Shown here: positions 1 to 5,965 of the stretch, one piece after another | Layout of the letters: every line of letters starts with the position of its first letter | How positions within the stretch are numbered: position 1 is the first letter of the stretch | Origin: Acidobacteriota bacterium | GTDB taxonomy: Bacteria; Acidobacteriota; Thermoanaerobaculia; Multivoradales; JAHZIX01 | Assembly (NCBI GenBank): GCA_020439725.1 | Contig: JAGQSE010000391.1 | Location: 1-5,965 of the forward strand | DNA: 5,965 nucleotides | Direction: 5' to 3' | Notes under the pieces: generated by a model | Databases searched by the model: none | Seen by the model: the letters and a program-made list of their open reading frames with translations, nothing else | What the model was told of the DNA's origin: nothing | Position numbers and translations under genes: made by a program

Positions 1-1
1 G

Positions 2-2782
2 CGTCTTCCCGACTACATGGTGCCCGCGGTGTTCGAAGAGCTCGAGGCGTTGCCGCTGACCGCCAACCGGAAGCTCGATCGTGGCGCCCTACCGCGCCCC
101 GAGCTGCGGATCGAAGTCGACGCCGGCGCCGCGCCGCGGGGCGAGGTCGAGGAAAGCCTCGCCGAGCTCTGGCGCCAGGTGTTGGGGATCGAATCAGTCC
201 CACGGCATGCCTCGTTCTTCGCGCTCGGCGGCCATTCGCTGGCCCTGACCCGGCTCGCCGCGCGGATCGCCGGTGGGCTCGGTGCCGAGGTGCCGCTGCG
301 CGAGCTCTTCGAGCACCACACGCTGGCGGGCCAGGCGCGGTGCATCGCGGCGGCCCGGCCCGCGGCGGGCGGGAGGGCCCCGTCGCCGATCCTGCGCCAC
401 GACGACACCGCCGGGCCGGCACCGCTGTCCTTCGCCCAGCAGCGTTTGTGGTTCCTCGATCAGCTCAACCCGGGGACCGCCGCCTTCAACCTGGCTTTCG
501 CCTTCCGCCTCCGCGGTGGTCTAGACCGGCAGGCCTTGACGCGGGCGTTGGACGACGTGGTCGAGCGCCACGAGGTGCTACGGAGCCGCTTCCCGAGCGT
601 CGAGGGTACGCCCCGCCAGGTCCCCGCCGCCGAAGGCCGCAACCTGCTGCCGGTGATCGATGTGAGCCGGATGGGCGCGGCCGCCGAGGTGCTGATCGTG
701 GGGTTGTGCGAGGCGGTAGCGCGCCGGCCCTTCGATCTCGAGCGCGGTCCGCTCGTCCGGGCGGTGCTCTTCGCGCGCTCGGCGACGGAGCACACCACCG
801 TCGTGAGCCTGCATCACATCGTCACCGACGGCTGGTCCAACGGCGTCTTGGTGCGCGATCTCGGTGAGCTCTACGCGGCGCGGGTGGAAGGGCGATCGCC
901 GCGTCTCGAAGAGCTGCCGCTGGCCTACGCGGACTTCGCCGCATGGCAGCGCGAGTCCCTGGGCGCCGCCGTGCTCGAGCGCGAGCTCGAAGCCTGGCGC
1001 GAGCACCTCCGCGGGTGGCCGCGGGAGCTCGACTTGCCGACGGACCGTCCGCGGCCCGCCGTCGCCAGCCTCCGTGGCCGCACCGAGCCCTTCACGCTTC
1101 AGACTCCGCCGGCCTCCCTCGAGCGGCTGGCCGAGGCCGGCGGAACCACCCTCTTCCCGGTGCTCCTCGCCGCCTTCCAGGTGCTGCTCCATCACCTGAC
1201 CGGTGAGACTCGCATGCTGGTCGGCACCGATGTTGCCAATCGGCGCCGCCGTGAGCTCGAGGGCCTGGTGGGCTTCTTCGTCAACCAGCTGGTGCTCACC
1301 GGAGACCTCGAAGGCGATCCCACCTTCGGCGAGTTGGTCGAGCGCGCAAAGGCCGCGACGGTCTTCGCCCAGGACCACCAGGATGCTCCCTTCGACCGCG
1401 TGGTCGACGCCGTGGGTATCGAGCGGCGGCTCGATCGCTCGCCTCTCTTCCAGGTCAAGTTGATCCTCCAAAACACACCCTTCGAACCCCTCCGCCTGGC
1501 CGGCGTCGACCTCGAGCCGCTGCCGGTGGAGAAGGGCATCGCTCAGCAGGACCTGGTGGTCGCCTTGTGGCAGCGCGAAGGCGTCCTCGAAGGCTGGGCC
1601 AACTTCTCGACGGACCTCTTCCGAGCTTCCACGGTGCGCGGCTGGCTAGGCGACTTCGACGGGTTGCTGGCCGAGGTCGTCAAGGAGCCTCACTGCCGTC
1701 TCGAGAGGCTCCGCCAGAGCCTCGTCGTCGCAGGCACAACCCCATCCACTGCGCAGGAGCCCAAGATGAAGAAGCCGTCCCTCGCCTCGTTCAAGAAGAG
1801 CCCGGCCGCCGCCGTCGCCACCCGGTTGGTCGAGCGCTCGCTTCCCGCGTCCGGCTCGCTGCCACTGATCTTCTCGCCCACCACCGACGGGGTCGACCTG
1901 GTCGAGTGGCTGGCCGGGGAGCGCGCCGCGGTGCTCGCCGACCTGCGAAGCCATGGGGCGCTCTTCTTCCGTGGTTTCGGCGTCACCGAGCCCGAGTACT
2001 TCGAGCGCTTCGCCACCACCGTGTGCGACAGCCTGTTCGACGAGAACGGCGAGCATCCCCACGAAAGCGTCTCGGGCAACGTCTACACACCGGTCTTCTA
2101 CTCGCCGGCCAACAAGCTGCTGTGGCACAACGAGAACTCCTTCAACTTCCGCTGGCCCGGCAAGATCATCTTCTGCAGCGTTCTGCCCGCGGCCAGCGGC
2201 GGGGAAACGCCGGTGGCGGACAGCCGGCAGGTCTACCGGGCCATCGACCCCGAGATCCGCGACCGCTTCGAGGAGCTCGGCGTGCTCTACCGGCGCAACT
2301 ACGGCCGCGGCATGGGGCTCGACTGGCAGGAGGTCTTCCAGACCGATGACCGCCGCGTCGTCGAGGACTACTGCCACGAGAACCGTCTCAGCTTCCACTG
2401 GCGCGATGACGGCGCGCTGCGTACCGAGTGCCTGCGGCCGGCGGTCATCGAGCACGCGGCCACCGGCGAGAAGAGCTGGTTCAACCAGGCGCAGCACTGG
2501 CATCCGGCCTGTCTCGACCCGGCGACGCGCCAGTCTTTGACCTCCCTGTTCTCGGAGGAGGACTTGCCCCGCTCGTGCAGCTTCGGGGACGGATCACCGA
2601 TTCCCGATGAGTTCATGCACCACGTCCTGGAGGTCTATGCCCGCCTCGAAGCCGTCCAGCCTTGGGGCGCCGGGGACGTGATGCTCCTCGACAACGTGCT
2701 TTGTGCCCATGCCAGGAACCCCTATCAGGGGGACCGCAAGCTGCTCGTCGCGATGGGCGACATGGGCACCTTCGAGGCTTGA
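2..2782 (+). CDS. NRPS (5' partial): A-domain end, T, LCL-type C, and C-terminal TauD/SyrP-like dioxygenase
   Basis: This is the C-terminal part of a multidomain peptide synthetase; the frame is open from base 2, so the true start lies upstream. Numbering from the Met at base 17 (not a real start), the protein begins inside A9 (LPDYMVP) and A10 (NRKLDR, catalytic Lys kept). A carrier domain follows, with LGGHSL and phosphopantetheine Ser74. A complete condensation domain spans about 134-570, with SFAQQRLWFLDQL, RHEVLRSRF, HHIVTDG (His266, His267, Asp271), YADFAAWQ and GFFVNQLVL. After a short Ala/Thr/Pro/Gln linker comes a non-heme iron dioxygenase at 584-921. The GGHS core and the C-domain motifs indicate an L-configured donor joined by an LCL domain. 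The protein ends without a thioesterase, E or obvious docking segment, so the chain must pass to the next protein, encoded 26 bases downstream. Domain calls are strong; the amino acid activated by the cut-off A domain cannot be read. Confidence 0.96.
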   Translation, partial: RLPDYMVPAVFEELEALPLTANRKLDRGALPRPELRIEVDAGAAPRGEVEESLAELWRQVLGIESVPRHASFFALGGHSLALTRLAARIAGGLGAEVPLRELFEHHTLAGQARCIAAARPAAGGRAPSPILRHDDTAGPAPLSFAQQRLWFLDQLNPGTAAFNLAFAFRLRGGLDRQALTRALDDVVERHEVLRSRFPSVEGTPRQVPAAEGRNLLPVIDVSRMGAAAEVLIVGLCEAVARRPFDLERGPLVRAVLFARSATEHTTVVSLHHIVTDGWSNGVLVRDLGELYAARVEGRSPRLEELPLAYADFAAWQRESLGAAVLERELEAWREHLRGWPRELDLPTDRPRPAVASLRGRTEPFTLQTPPASLERLAEAGGTTLFPVLLAAFQVLLHHLTGETRMLVGTDVANRRRRELEGLVGFFVNQLVLTGDLEGDPTFGELVERAKAATVFAQDHQDAPFDRVVDAVGIERRLDRSPLFQVKLILQNTPFEPLRLAGVDLEPLPVEKGIAQQDLVVALWQREGVLEGWANFSTDLFRASTVRGWLGDFDGLLAEVVKEPHCRLERLRQSLVVAGTTPSTAQEPKMKKPSLASFKKSPAAAVATRLVERSLPASGSLPLIFSPTTDGVDLVEWLAGERAAVLADLRSHGALFFRGFGVTEPEYFERFATTVCDSLFDENGEHPHESVSGNVYTPVFYSPANKLLWHNENSFNFRWPGKIIFCSVLPAASGGETPVADSRQVYRAIDPEIRDRFEELGVLYRRNYGRGMGLDWQEVFQTDDRRVVEDYCHENRLSFHWRDDGALRTECLRPAVIEHAATGEKSWFNQAQHWHPACLDPATRQSLTSLFSEEDLPRSCSFGDGSPIPDEFMHHVLEVYARLEAVQPWGAGDVMLLDNVLCAHARNPYQGDRKLLVAMGDMGTFEA
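149..340 (+). other. Peptidyl carrier (T/PCP) domain of gene 1
   Basis: This segment encodes the four-helix carrier domain that holds the aminoacyl or peptidyl chain as a thioester on phosphopantetheine. The sequence shows FFALGGHSLALTRLAARI followed by VPLRELFEHHTLAGQA, the usual helix 2 and helix 3 pattern. The modified serine is codon 236-238. A His before this serine (GGHS) is the form usually found before C or thioesterase domains, whereas GGDS is typical before epimerases. It therefore agrees with the C domain that follows and with an L-configured residue at this position. Confidence 0.93.
416..1726 (+). other. Condensation domain, LCL type, intact active site (gene 1)
   Basis: This domain forms the peptide bond between the chain on the upstream carrier and the next carrier-bound amino acid. 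All core motifs are visible in order: C1 (SFAQQRLWFLDQL), C2 (RHEVLRSRF), C3 (HHIVTDGWS, bases 812-838, general-base second His present), C4 (YADFAAWQ), C5 (GLVGFFVNQLVL), C6 (HQDAPFDRVVD) and C7 (SPLFQVKLILQN). The C1 and C3 wording is that of LCL domains, which accept an L residue at the donor C-terminus. It is not followed by an A domain, as would be normal, but by a dioxygenase and a stop codon. Its acceptor must therefore be carried by another protein, most simply the T domain of gene 2. Confidence 0.92.
1755..1768 (+). promoter_or_regulatory. Possible internal ribosome binding site and start codon for a free hydroxylase
   Basis: AGGAG at 1755-1759 lies six bases before an in-frame ATG at 1766, an ideal Shine-Dalgarno spacing. 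The ATG falls exactly at the linker/dioxygenase boundary. Starting here gives a 338-residue protein beginning MKKPSLASFKK, which resembles in length and in its Lys/Ser-rich opening the start of stand-alone SyrP-like hydroxylases. It may be an active internal start or a relic of a gene fused to the NRPS gene. Use in the cell cannot be judged from sequence. Confidence 0.45.
1766..2782 (+). other. TauD/TfdA (SyrP-like) Fe(II)/2-oxoglutarate dioxygenase domain, probable amino acid beta-hydroxylase
   Basis: The last 338 residues of gene 1 form a complete non-heme iron, 2-oxoglutarate-dependent oxygenase. Iron ligands are seen as HNE (His704, Glu706, numbering from the Met at base 17) and His898 in DNVLCAHARNPY; Arg907 in GDRKLLVAM is the likely 2-oxoglutarate carboxylate anchor. 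GGETPVADSR and HGALFFRGF are typical of the SyrP-like subgroup, which hydroxylates carrier-bound Asp. A Glu as second ligand also occurs in AsnO and clavaminate synthase-type enzymes. Because an acidic ligand is present, this should be a hydroxylase rather than a SyrB2-type halogenase, which has Ala or Gly there. Given the Asn-type A domain in the next gene, the likely reaction is beta-hydroxylation of carrier-bound Asn or Asp. Family and ligands are firm; the substrate is inference. Confidence 0.9.
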
Positions 2783-2794
2783 AGGGGACTTCGC

Positions 2795-2811
2795 GGAGAT
2801 CTGAAGCGATG
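2795..2811 (+). promoter_or_regulatory. Ribosome binding site and first start candidate of gene 2
   Basis: GGAG at 2795-2798 stands ten bases before the ATG at 2809. The 26-base gap between the two genes holds no terminator-like hairpin and is too short for a normal promoter, so gene 2 is probably translated from the same transcript as gene 1. A second in-frame start at 2827 competes with this one. Confidence 0.55.
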
Positions 2812-5800
2812 ACCGAGGACCTCACCATGACGCGACTGTCGCCCCAGCAGCGCCAGCTCTGGCTCGCCGCCCCCGAAGGCCGGCTGGGGCGTGGCGTCGC
2901 CCGGGTGGAGGTCCGTGGCCTCGACGAGGCACGGCTCGAGCGGGCGGTACGCGCGGTGGCCCTCGAGCACGAGGTCCTACGCACCGACTATCGCCGGGTG
3001 GCGGGTCTCCGGCGCCCCGTGCACCGGCTCGAGGAGGAGCCCCTGAAGCTGGCTCTCCGCGAGCTCTCCGCGAGCTCGGAGGAGGGCTGCGACACCGAGC
3101 TCGAGATGCTGTGGCGAAGCCTCCGCGAGCCGCGGAGCGCGGTCGAGGACGGAGCGCCGCAAGTCCTCTTGGTGCGGCGAGGTGGGACGGCCTCCACGCT
3201 CTTCTTCTCGGCGCCGGCGCTGGGGATGGACACCGCCGGTCTCGCCTTTTGGGTACGGAAGGTGGCCGAGGCCTACCATCGCGGCGGGAGCGGCGAGGCG
3301 CCGGAACTCCAATACGCGCAGGTGTCGGCCTGGCAGGACGCGGTCGTCGAGCAACTCGCCGCGGAGGCGCTGGAACCGGCCTGGGAGACCCTGCCGGTCC
3401 TCGACCTCGAGACCCCCGCCGAAGGCCCCCTCTGGCTGCCGCGGCAGCGAGTCGGAACTACGCTCGACCCCGAGACCAGCGAGCGGATCCGCACCGTGGA
3501 GCGAGCGGAGGAGGTAGCTGCCGGCACGGTGCCGTTGACCGCCTGGCGCTGGCTCTTGGCGCGTCATGGCGCGGACGACGCGCCGCTCCTGGTGGCGGTT
3601 GACGGCCGGAGCTTCGCCGACGAGCTCGGCGGTGCCCTCGGGCCCTTCGTCACCAGCTATGCGCCGCGGTTGGCGCTGCCTGCCGCGTTGCGGTTCCGCG
3701 ACGCCGTTCGCCGCGTCGGGTTGGAGCTCGCTCAGACCCTCGAAGAAGCGCTACCGGTGATGCAGGCCTTCGAGGAAGCCGCGGGGAGGGCGCTCCACCT
3801 GCCGGCGTCCTTCGCGTTCCTCGAAGCTCCGCCGGCCGCCGGCGAGCTGCCCGCGGGCTGGAGCCTCGATCTCGCCGAAGCCGACGACCTGCCGGGCCGC
3901 TGCGCGCTGCGGGTCTTGGACCGGGGGGCGAACCTCGAGCTCGTCCTCGAGCATCGGGCAGACCTGCTGCCACCGGCGGCGGCCCAGTGTCTGCTGGCTC
4001 AGATGGCGGCTCTCGTGTCCCGGGCCGTCGCGGCGCCCGACAGCCGCCTGGTCGAGCTCGACCACCGGGGGGTCGGCGAGCGGCGGCACCTGCTCGAGGA
4101 CCTGGCAGCGGGGGCTTCGAGACCGCCCGCGCCGACGGTGGTCGAGCTGTGGCACCGGCGAGTGGCGAAGAGCCCCGACAGCGTAGCCCTCGAACGGGTC
4201 GGCGCGATGGCGGCCGGCGAAGCTGGTAGCTGGACCTATTCCGACCTCGCCCTTGGCGCGCGCCGGCTGGCCGCCCGGCTGCGCGCGTTGGGCGTGGGGA
4301 CCGAGGACCGCGTCGGGATCTACACCGGCCGCTGCGCCGAGCTGGTGGTGGCGGTGTTGGCGGTCCTCGAGGCGGGGGCGGCCTACGTTCCCCTGGGACT
4401 CGGCGACCCGCCGGCGCGGACACGTCGGATCCTCACCGCTGCCGCGCCGCGGCTGGTCTTGGCCACTGAGCGGACCGCCCATCGGGCCGCGGAGCTCGGC
4501 ATCGCCGTCGAGACGGTGGATCTGGCGACCGCTGCTGGAGCGGCGGCAGGCGCTTCCGAGACCCGGCTCGAGGGGCCACCGCGAGACAGCGCCGCCTACG
4601 TCCTCTTCACCTCCGGTTCGACCGGTCTGCCCAAGGGGGTGGTCATCTCCCACGGTGCGCTGGCCGCCTACCTGCGTTGGTGTGGAGAGGCTTATCCCGT
4701 CGGGCCGGGAGAGTCGGTGCTCCTCCATTCGCCGGAGAGCTTCGACCTGGTGATCACCAGCCTGCTCGCGCCGCTCGCCCACGGCGGGCGCATCCTGGTG
4801 GTACCCGAGGATGCGACCGGCGGCGACCCCCTGGCCGATGCACTGGCGCGCACCGGGGCCTCGCTGCTCAAGCTGACCCCGACACACCTCCAGGCCCTCG
4901 ATCGGCTGCGGGTGTCCGACGGACCGGTGCCGGGGATCGGGATGCTGGTGCTCGGCGGTGAGGCGCTGAGCGGGGAAGCGCTCCGGCCCTGGCGACGGGC
5001 GGCCCCGGACCTGCGGGTGATCAACGAGTATGGGCCCACCGAGGTCACCGTCGGGTGCATCGTCCACGAGCTGCCGCCGGGGCCGCCGGCCGGTGGTGCG
5101 GTGCCTATCGGGTCGCCCATCCCCGGGGCACGGGCCTACGCCCTCGACGGCGACTTCGAGCCGGTGGCCATGGGCAACGCCGGCGAGCTCTACCTGGCGG
5201 GAGAGGGCCTGGCCCGCGGCTACCTCGGCCAGCCCGCCCAGACCGCCGAGCGGTTCCTTCCGGATCCTCACGCCGCCGAACCGGGGGCGCGGATGTATCG
5301 CTCGGGGGACCTGGTGCGCTGGTCGCCGGGTCGCGGCTGGCTCCACCTGGGCCGCGCCGATCATCAGCTCAAGGTGCGGGGCATGCGGGTCGAGCCGGGC
5401 GAGATCGAGGCCGCCCTGCTCCGTCACGACGCGGTGGACCAGGTGGTGGTGGGGGAGCACGAGGGCCGGTTGACCGCGTGGATCGTGGCTCCCGGCGGCG
5501 CGCCGCCAGCGGCGGAGCTCGAAGGCCACGTGGCGGGACAGCTCCCCGCCGTCATGGTCCCTTCCCTGTGGTCCTTCGTCGACGCGCTGCCCATGGCCGC
5601 CAGCGGCAAGGTGGATCGCGCCGCCCTGCCCGAGCCCGGGGTCCGGTCCCGCGGTCGGCGCTATCGTCCCCCGGCCACCGACGCCGAGATGCGGTTGGCG
5701 GTCATCTGGCAAGAGGTTCTCGGGCTCGACTCCGTGGGGGCCGACGATGGGTTCTTCGAGCTTGGCGGCGATTCCATCCTGAGCACTCAGGTGGTCTATC

Positions 5801-5965
5801 GGGCTCGCCAGGCGGGGCTCGGGATCTCGGTCCGGCAACTGGTCCAGCACCCGACCCTGTCGGGGCTCGCCGCCGTCGCCCGCGAGCTGGTGGCGGAGGA
5901 CGACGCCGACCCGGAGATCTGGGGAGAAGCACCGCTGACCCCGATCCAGCGCTGGTTCTTCGAGC
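2809..5965 (+). CDS. NRPS (3' partial): degenerate C-like domain, Asn-type A domain, T, start of E domain
   Basis: The frame stays open from 2809 to the window end (1052 codons), so the protein is truncated on the 3' side. Its domains are a noncatalytic condensation-like domain (about 8-430), a full adenylation domain (about 442-940), a carrier domain (about 955-1030, Ser989 in LGGDSI) and the first residues of a probable epimerization domain (PLTPIQRWFFE, 1042-1052). The A-domain pocket residues read DLTKVGEVGK, pointing to asparagine. The product would be a synthetase that activates Asn, holds it on the carrier and converts it to the D form, while the upstream protein supplies the active C domain and a hydroxylase. 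The N-terminus starts directly in the C fold, with no room for a separate docking domain. Domain order is clear; the E assignment rests on few residues plus the GGDS carrier type. Confidence 0.96.
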   Translation, partial: MTEDLTMTRLSPQQRQLWLAAPEGRLGRGVARVEVRGLDEARLERAVRAVALEHEVLRTDYRRVAGLRRPVHRLEEEPLKLALRELSASSEEGCDTELEMLWRSLREPRSAVEDGAPQVLLVRRGGTASTLFFSAPALGMDTAGLAFWVRKVAEAYHRGGSGEAPELQYAQVSAWQDAVVEQLAAEALEPAWETLPVLDLETPAEGPLWLPRQRVGTTLDPETSERIRTVERAEEVAAGTVPLTAWRWLLARHGADDAPLLVAVDGRSFADELGGALGPFVTSYAPRLALPAALRFRDAVRRVGLELAQTLEEALPVMQAFEEAAGRALHLPASFAFLEAPPAAGELPAGWSLDLAEADDLPGRCALRVLDRGANLELVLEHRADLLPPAAAQCLLAQMAALVSRAVAAPDSRLVELDHRGVGERRHLLEDLAAGASRPPAPTVVELWHRRVAKSPDSVALERVGAMAAGEAGSWTYSDLALGARRLAARLRALGVGTEDRVGIYTGRCAELVVAVLAVLEAGAAYVPLGLGDPPARTRRILTAAAPRLVLATERTAHRAAELGIAVETVDLATAAGAAAGASETRLEGPPRDSAAYVLFTSGSTGLPKGVVISHGALAAYLRWCGEAYPVGPGESVLLHSPESFDLVITSLLAPLAHGGRILVVPEDATGGDPLADALARTGASLLKLTPTHLQALDRLRVSDGPVPGIGMLVLGGEALSGEALRPWRRAAPDLRVINEYGPTEVTVGCIVHELPPGPPAGGAVPIGSPIPGARAYALDGDFEPVAMGNAGELYLAGEGLARGYLGQPAQTAERFLPDPHAAEPGARMYRSGDLVRWSPGRGWLHLGRADHQLKVRGMRVEPGEIEAALLRHDAVDQVVVGEHEGRLTAWIVAPGGAPPAAELEGHVAGQLPAVMVPSLWSFVDALPMAASGKVDRAALPEPGVRSRGRRYRPPATDAEMRLAVIWQEVLGLDSVGADDGFFELGGDSILSTQVVYRARQAGLGISVRQLVQHPTLSGLAAVARELVAEDDADPEIWGEAPLTPIQRWFFE
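2815..2829 (+). promoter_or_regulatory. Alternative ribosome binding site and start of gene 2
   Basis: GAGGA at 2815-2819 lies seven bases before the in-frame ATG at 2827, slightly better spaced than the site for 2809. Starting here removes six residues (MTEDLT) and begins MTRLSPQQRQLW, directly on the C1-like motif. Either start leaves all recognisable domain sequence intact. Confidence 0.45.
2830..4098 (+). other. Degenerate condensation-superfamily domain, catalytic histidines lost; candidate interface domain
   Basis: The first about 425 residues keep the length and scaffold of a C domain: C1-like LSPQQRQLWLA, C2-like EHEVLRTDY, C4-like YAQVSAWQ, C5-like GGALGPFVTSYAPRL and C7-like LPASFAFLEA. 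At the active site, aligning the Asp and the helix ending in Tyr against the intact domain of gene 1 places PALGMDT (residues 136-142) where HHIVTDG should be. Both His are gone, Asp141 stays and Gly becomes Thr. The domain should not form peptide bonds by the usual mechanism. Known noncatalytic relatives serve as platforms: the X domain of glycopeptide synthetases recruits P450s, and 'interface domains' are proposed to position fused beta-hydroxylases in siderophore NRPSs. Adjacency to the hydroxylase makes the second role plausible; this is inference. Confidence 0.82.
3055..3076 (+). repeat. Perfect tandem repeat of an 11-base unit
   Basis: CTCCGCGAGCT occurs twice back to back inside the degenerate C-like domain. 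Since 11 is not a multiple of three, the two copies are read in different phases (LRE-L and S-A-S-S). The alignment with the intact C domain of gene 1 runs through this point without a visible frame jump, so it may be chance in GC-rich sequence. Confidence 0.6.
4132..5628 (+). other. Adenylation domain, predicted asparagine-activating
   Basis: This domain selects an amino acid, activates it with ATP and loads it on the adjacent carrier. All core motifs are present: A3 TSGSTGLPKG (601-610), A5 NEYGPTE (739-745), A6 GELYLAGEGLARGYLG, A7 YRSGDLV, A8 GRADHQLKVRGMRVEPGEIE and A10 ASGKVDR with Lys934. Aligning to GrsA by hand gives pocket residues D646, L647, T650, K688, V714, G716, E740, V748, G749 and K934, that is DLTKVGEVGK. 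The remembered Asn code is DLTKLGEVGK and the Asp code DLTKVGHIGK. The Glu at GrsA position 322 and the Val at 330 favour Asn; the Val at 299 is shared with the Asp code. The domain looks complete and active. Confidence 0.9.
5668..5910 (+). other. Peptidyl carrier domain of gene 2 (GGDS type)
   Basis: The sequence ATDAEMRLAVIWQEVLGL followed by FFELGGDSILSTQVVYRARQ is a standard carrier domain with its phosphopantetheine serine at 5773-5775 (Ser989). The Asp before the serine (LGGDS) is the version usually found when an epimerization domain follows. That agrees with the next residues in the window. This carrier is the expected site where Asn would be hydroxylated and epimerized. Confidence 0.93.
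5932..5965 (+). other. Start of a probable epimerization domain (truncated)
   Basis: The last eleven complete codons read PLTPIQRWFFE, the usual opening of NRPS epimerization domains (LTPIQ.WFFE). These convert the carrier-bound L residue to D. No catalytic motif is inside the window, so a dual E/C or other C-superfamily member cannot be fully excluded. The GGDS carrier just before it supports the E call. Confidence 0.78.

Noticed and set aside
62..79. A10 motif NRKLDR instead of NGKxDR, considered as an inactivated A domain
   Set aside because: The catalytic Lys is kept and the Gly position tolerates change; one residue does not support inactivity, and the rest of the domain is outside the window.
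578..1471. A 297-codon open frame on the minus strand under the gene 1 C domain
   Set aside because: It is antisense to a domain with every C motif in order, and its translation shows no family signature; it is a GC-bias shadow.
2098..2160. Possible SyrB2-type halogenase instead of hydroxylase
   Set aside because: The second iron ligand is Glu (HNE); halogenases of this fold have Ala or Gly there to leave room for chloride.
1646..2503. A 285-codon open frame on the minus strand under the dioxygenase
   Set aside because: It covers the HNE motif region of a clear TauD domain on the other strand and has no motif of its own.
2783..2808. Possible terminator or promoter between the two genes
   Set aside because: The gap is only 26 bases, shows no GC hairpin followed by a T run, and holds no convincing -35/-10 pair; a shared transcript is the simpler reading.
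3751..5850. A 699-codon open frame on the minus strand
   Set aside because: It lies wholly antisense to the A and T domains of gene 2, its translation is a low-complexity mix of Arg, Gly, Pro, His and Gln with no recognisable motif, and long antisense frames are expected when third codon positions are nearly all G or C.

Overview
The window is a piece of a nonribosomal peptide synthetase (NRPS) gene cluster from a very GC-rich bacterium. By eye GC is about 70%, with strong G/C bias at third codon positions. The condensation-domain wording and codon habits resemble large soil bacteria such as Acidobacteriota or Myxococcota, but lineage cannot be fixed from this sequence. All real coding sequence is on the + strand. 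Two genes, both cut by the window edges, lie 26 bases apart and read as one operon; there is no RNA gene, transposon, CRISPR array or terminator.

Gene 1 (2-2782, 5' end missing) encodes the last residues of an adenylation (A) domain, a carrier (T) domain with LGGHSL, a complete LCL-type condensation (C) domain with an intact HHIVTDG, and then an in-frame C-terminal Fe(II)/2-oxoglutarate dioxygenase of the TauD/SyrP type with HNE, a distal His and an Arg. Gene 2 (2809 to the window end, 3' end missing) encodes a full-length but degenerate C-superfamily domain with the catalytic histidines lost, a complete A domain with a readable asparagine-like specificity code (DLTKVGEVGK), a T domain with the LGGDSI core usual before epimerases, and the first residues of what looks like an epimerization (E) domain.

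Read together, the module that adds asparagine is split over two proteins. The working C domain and the hydroxylase sit at the end of protein 1. A catalytically dead C-like domain plus A-T-E sit on protein 2. This matches the described logic of C-terminally fused 'interface' beta-hydroxylases in siderophore synthetases, where a noncanonical C-superfamily 'interface domain' is proposed to bring the hydroxylase to the carrier-bound amino acid. Here the predicted substrate is Asn rather than Asp and an E domain follows, so the inferred unit is beta-hydroxy-D-asparagine (or beta-hydroxy-D-Asp if the code is misread). A further notable point is a strong ribosome-binding-like site and ATG exactly at the hydroxylase boundary inside gene 1, which could give a separate 338-residue hydroxylase.
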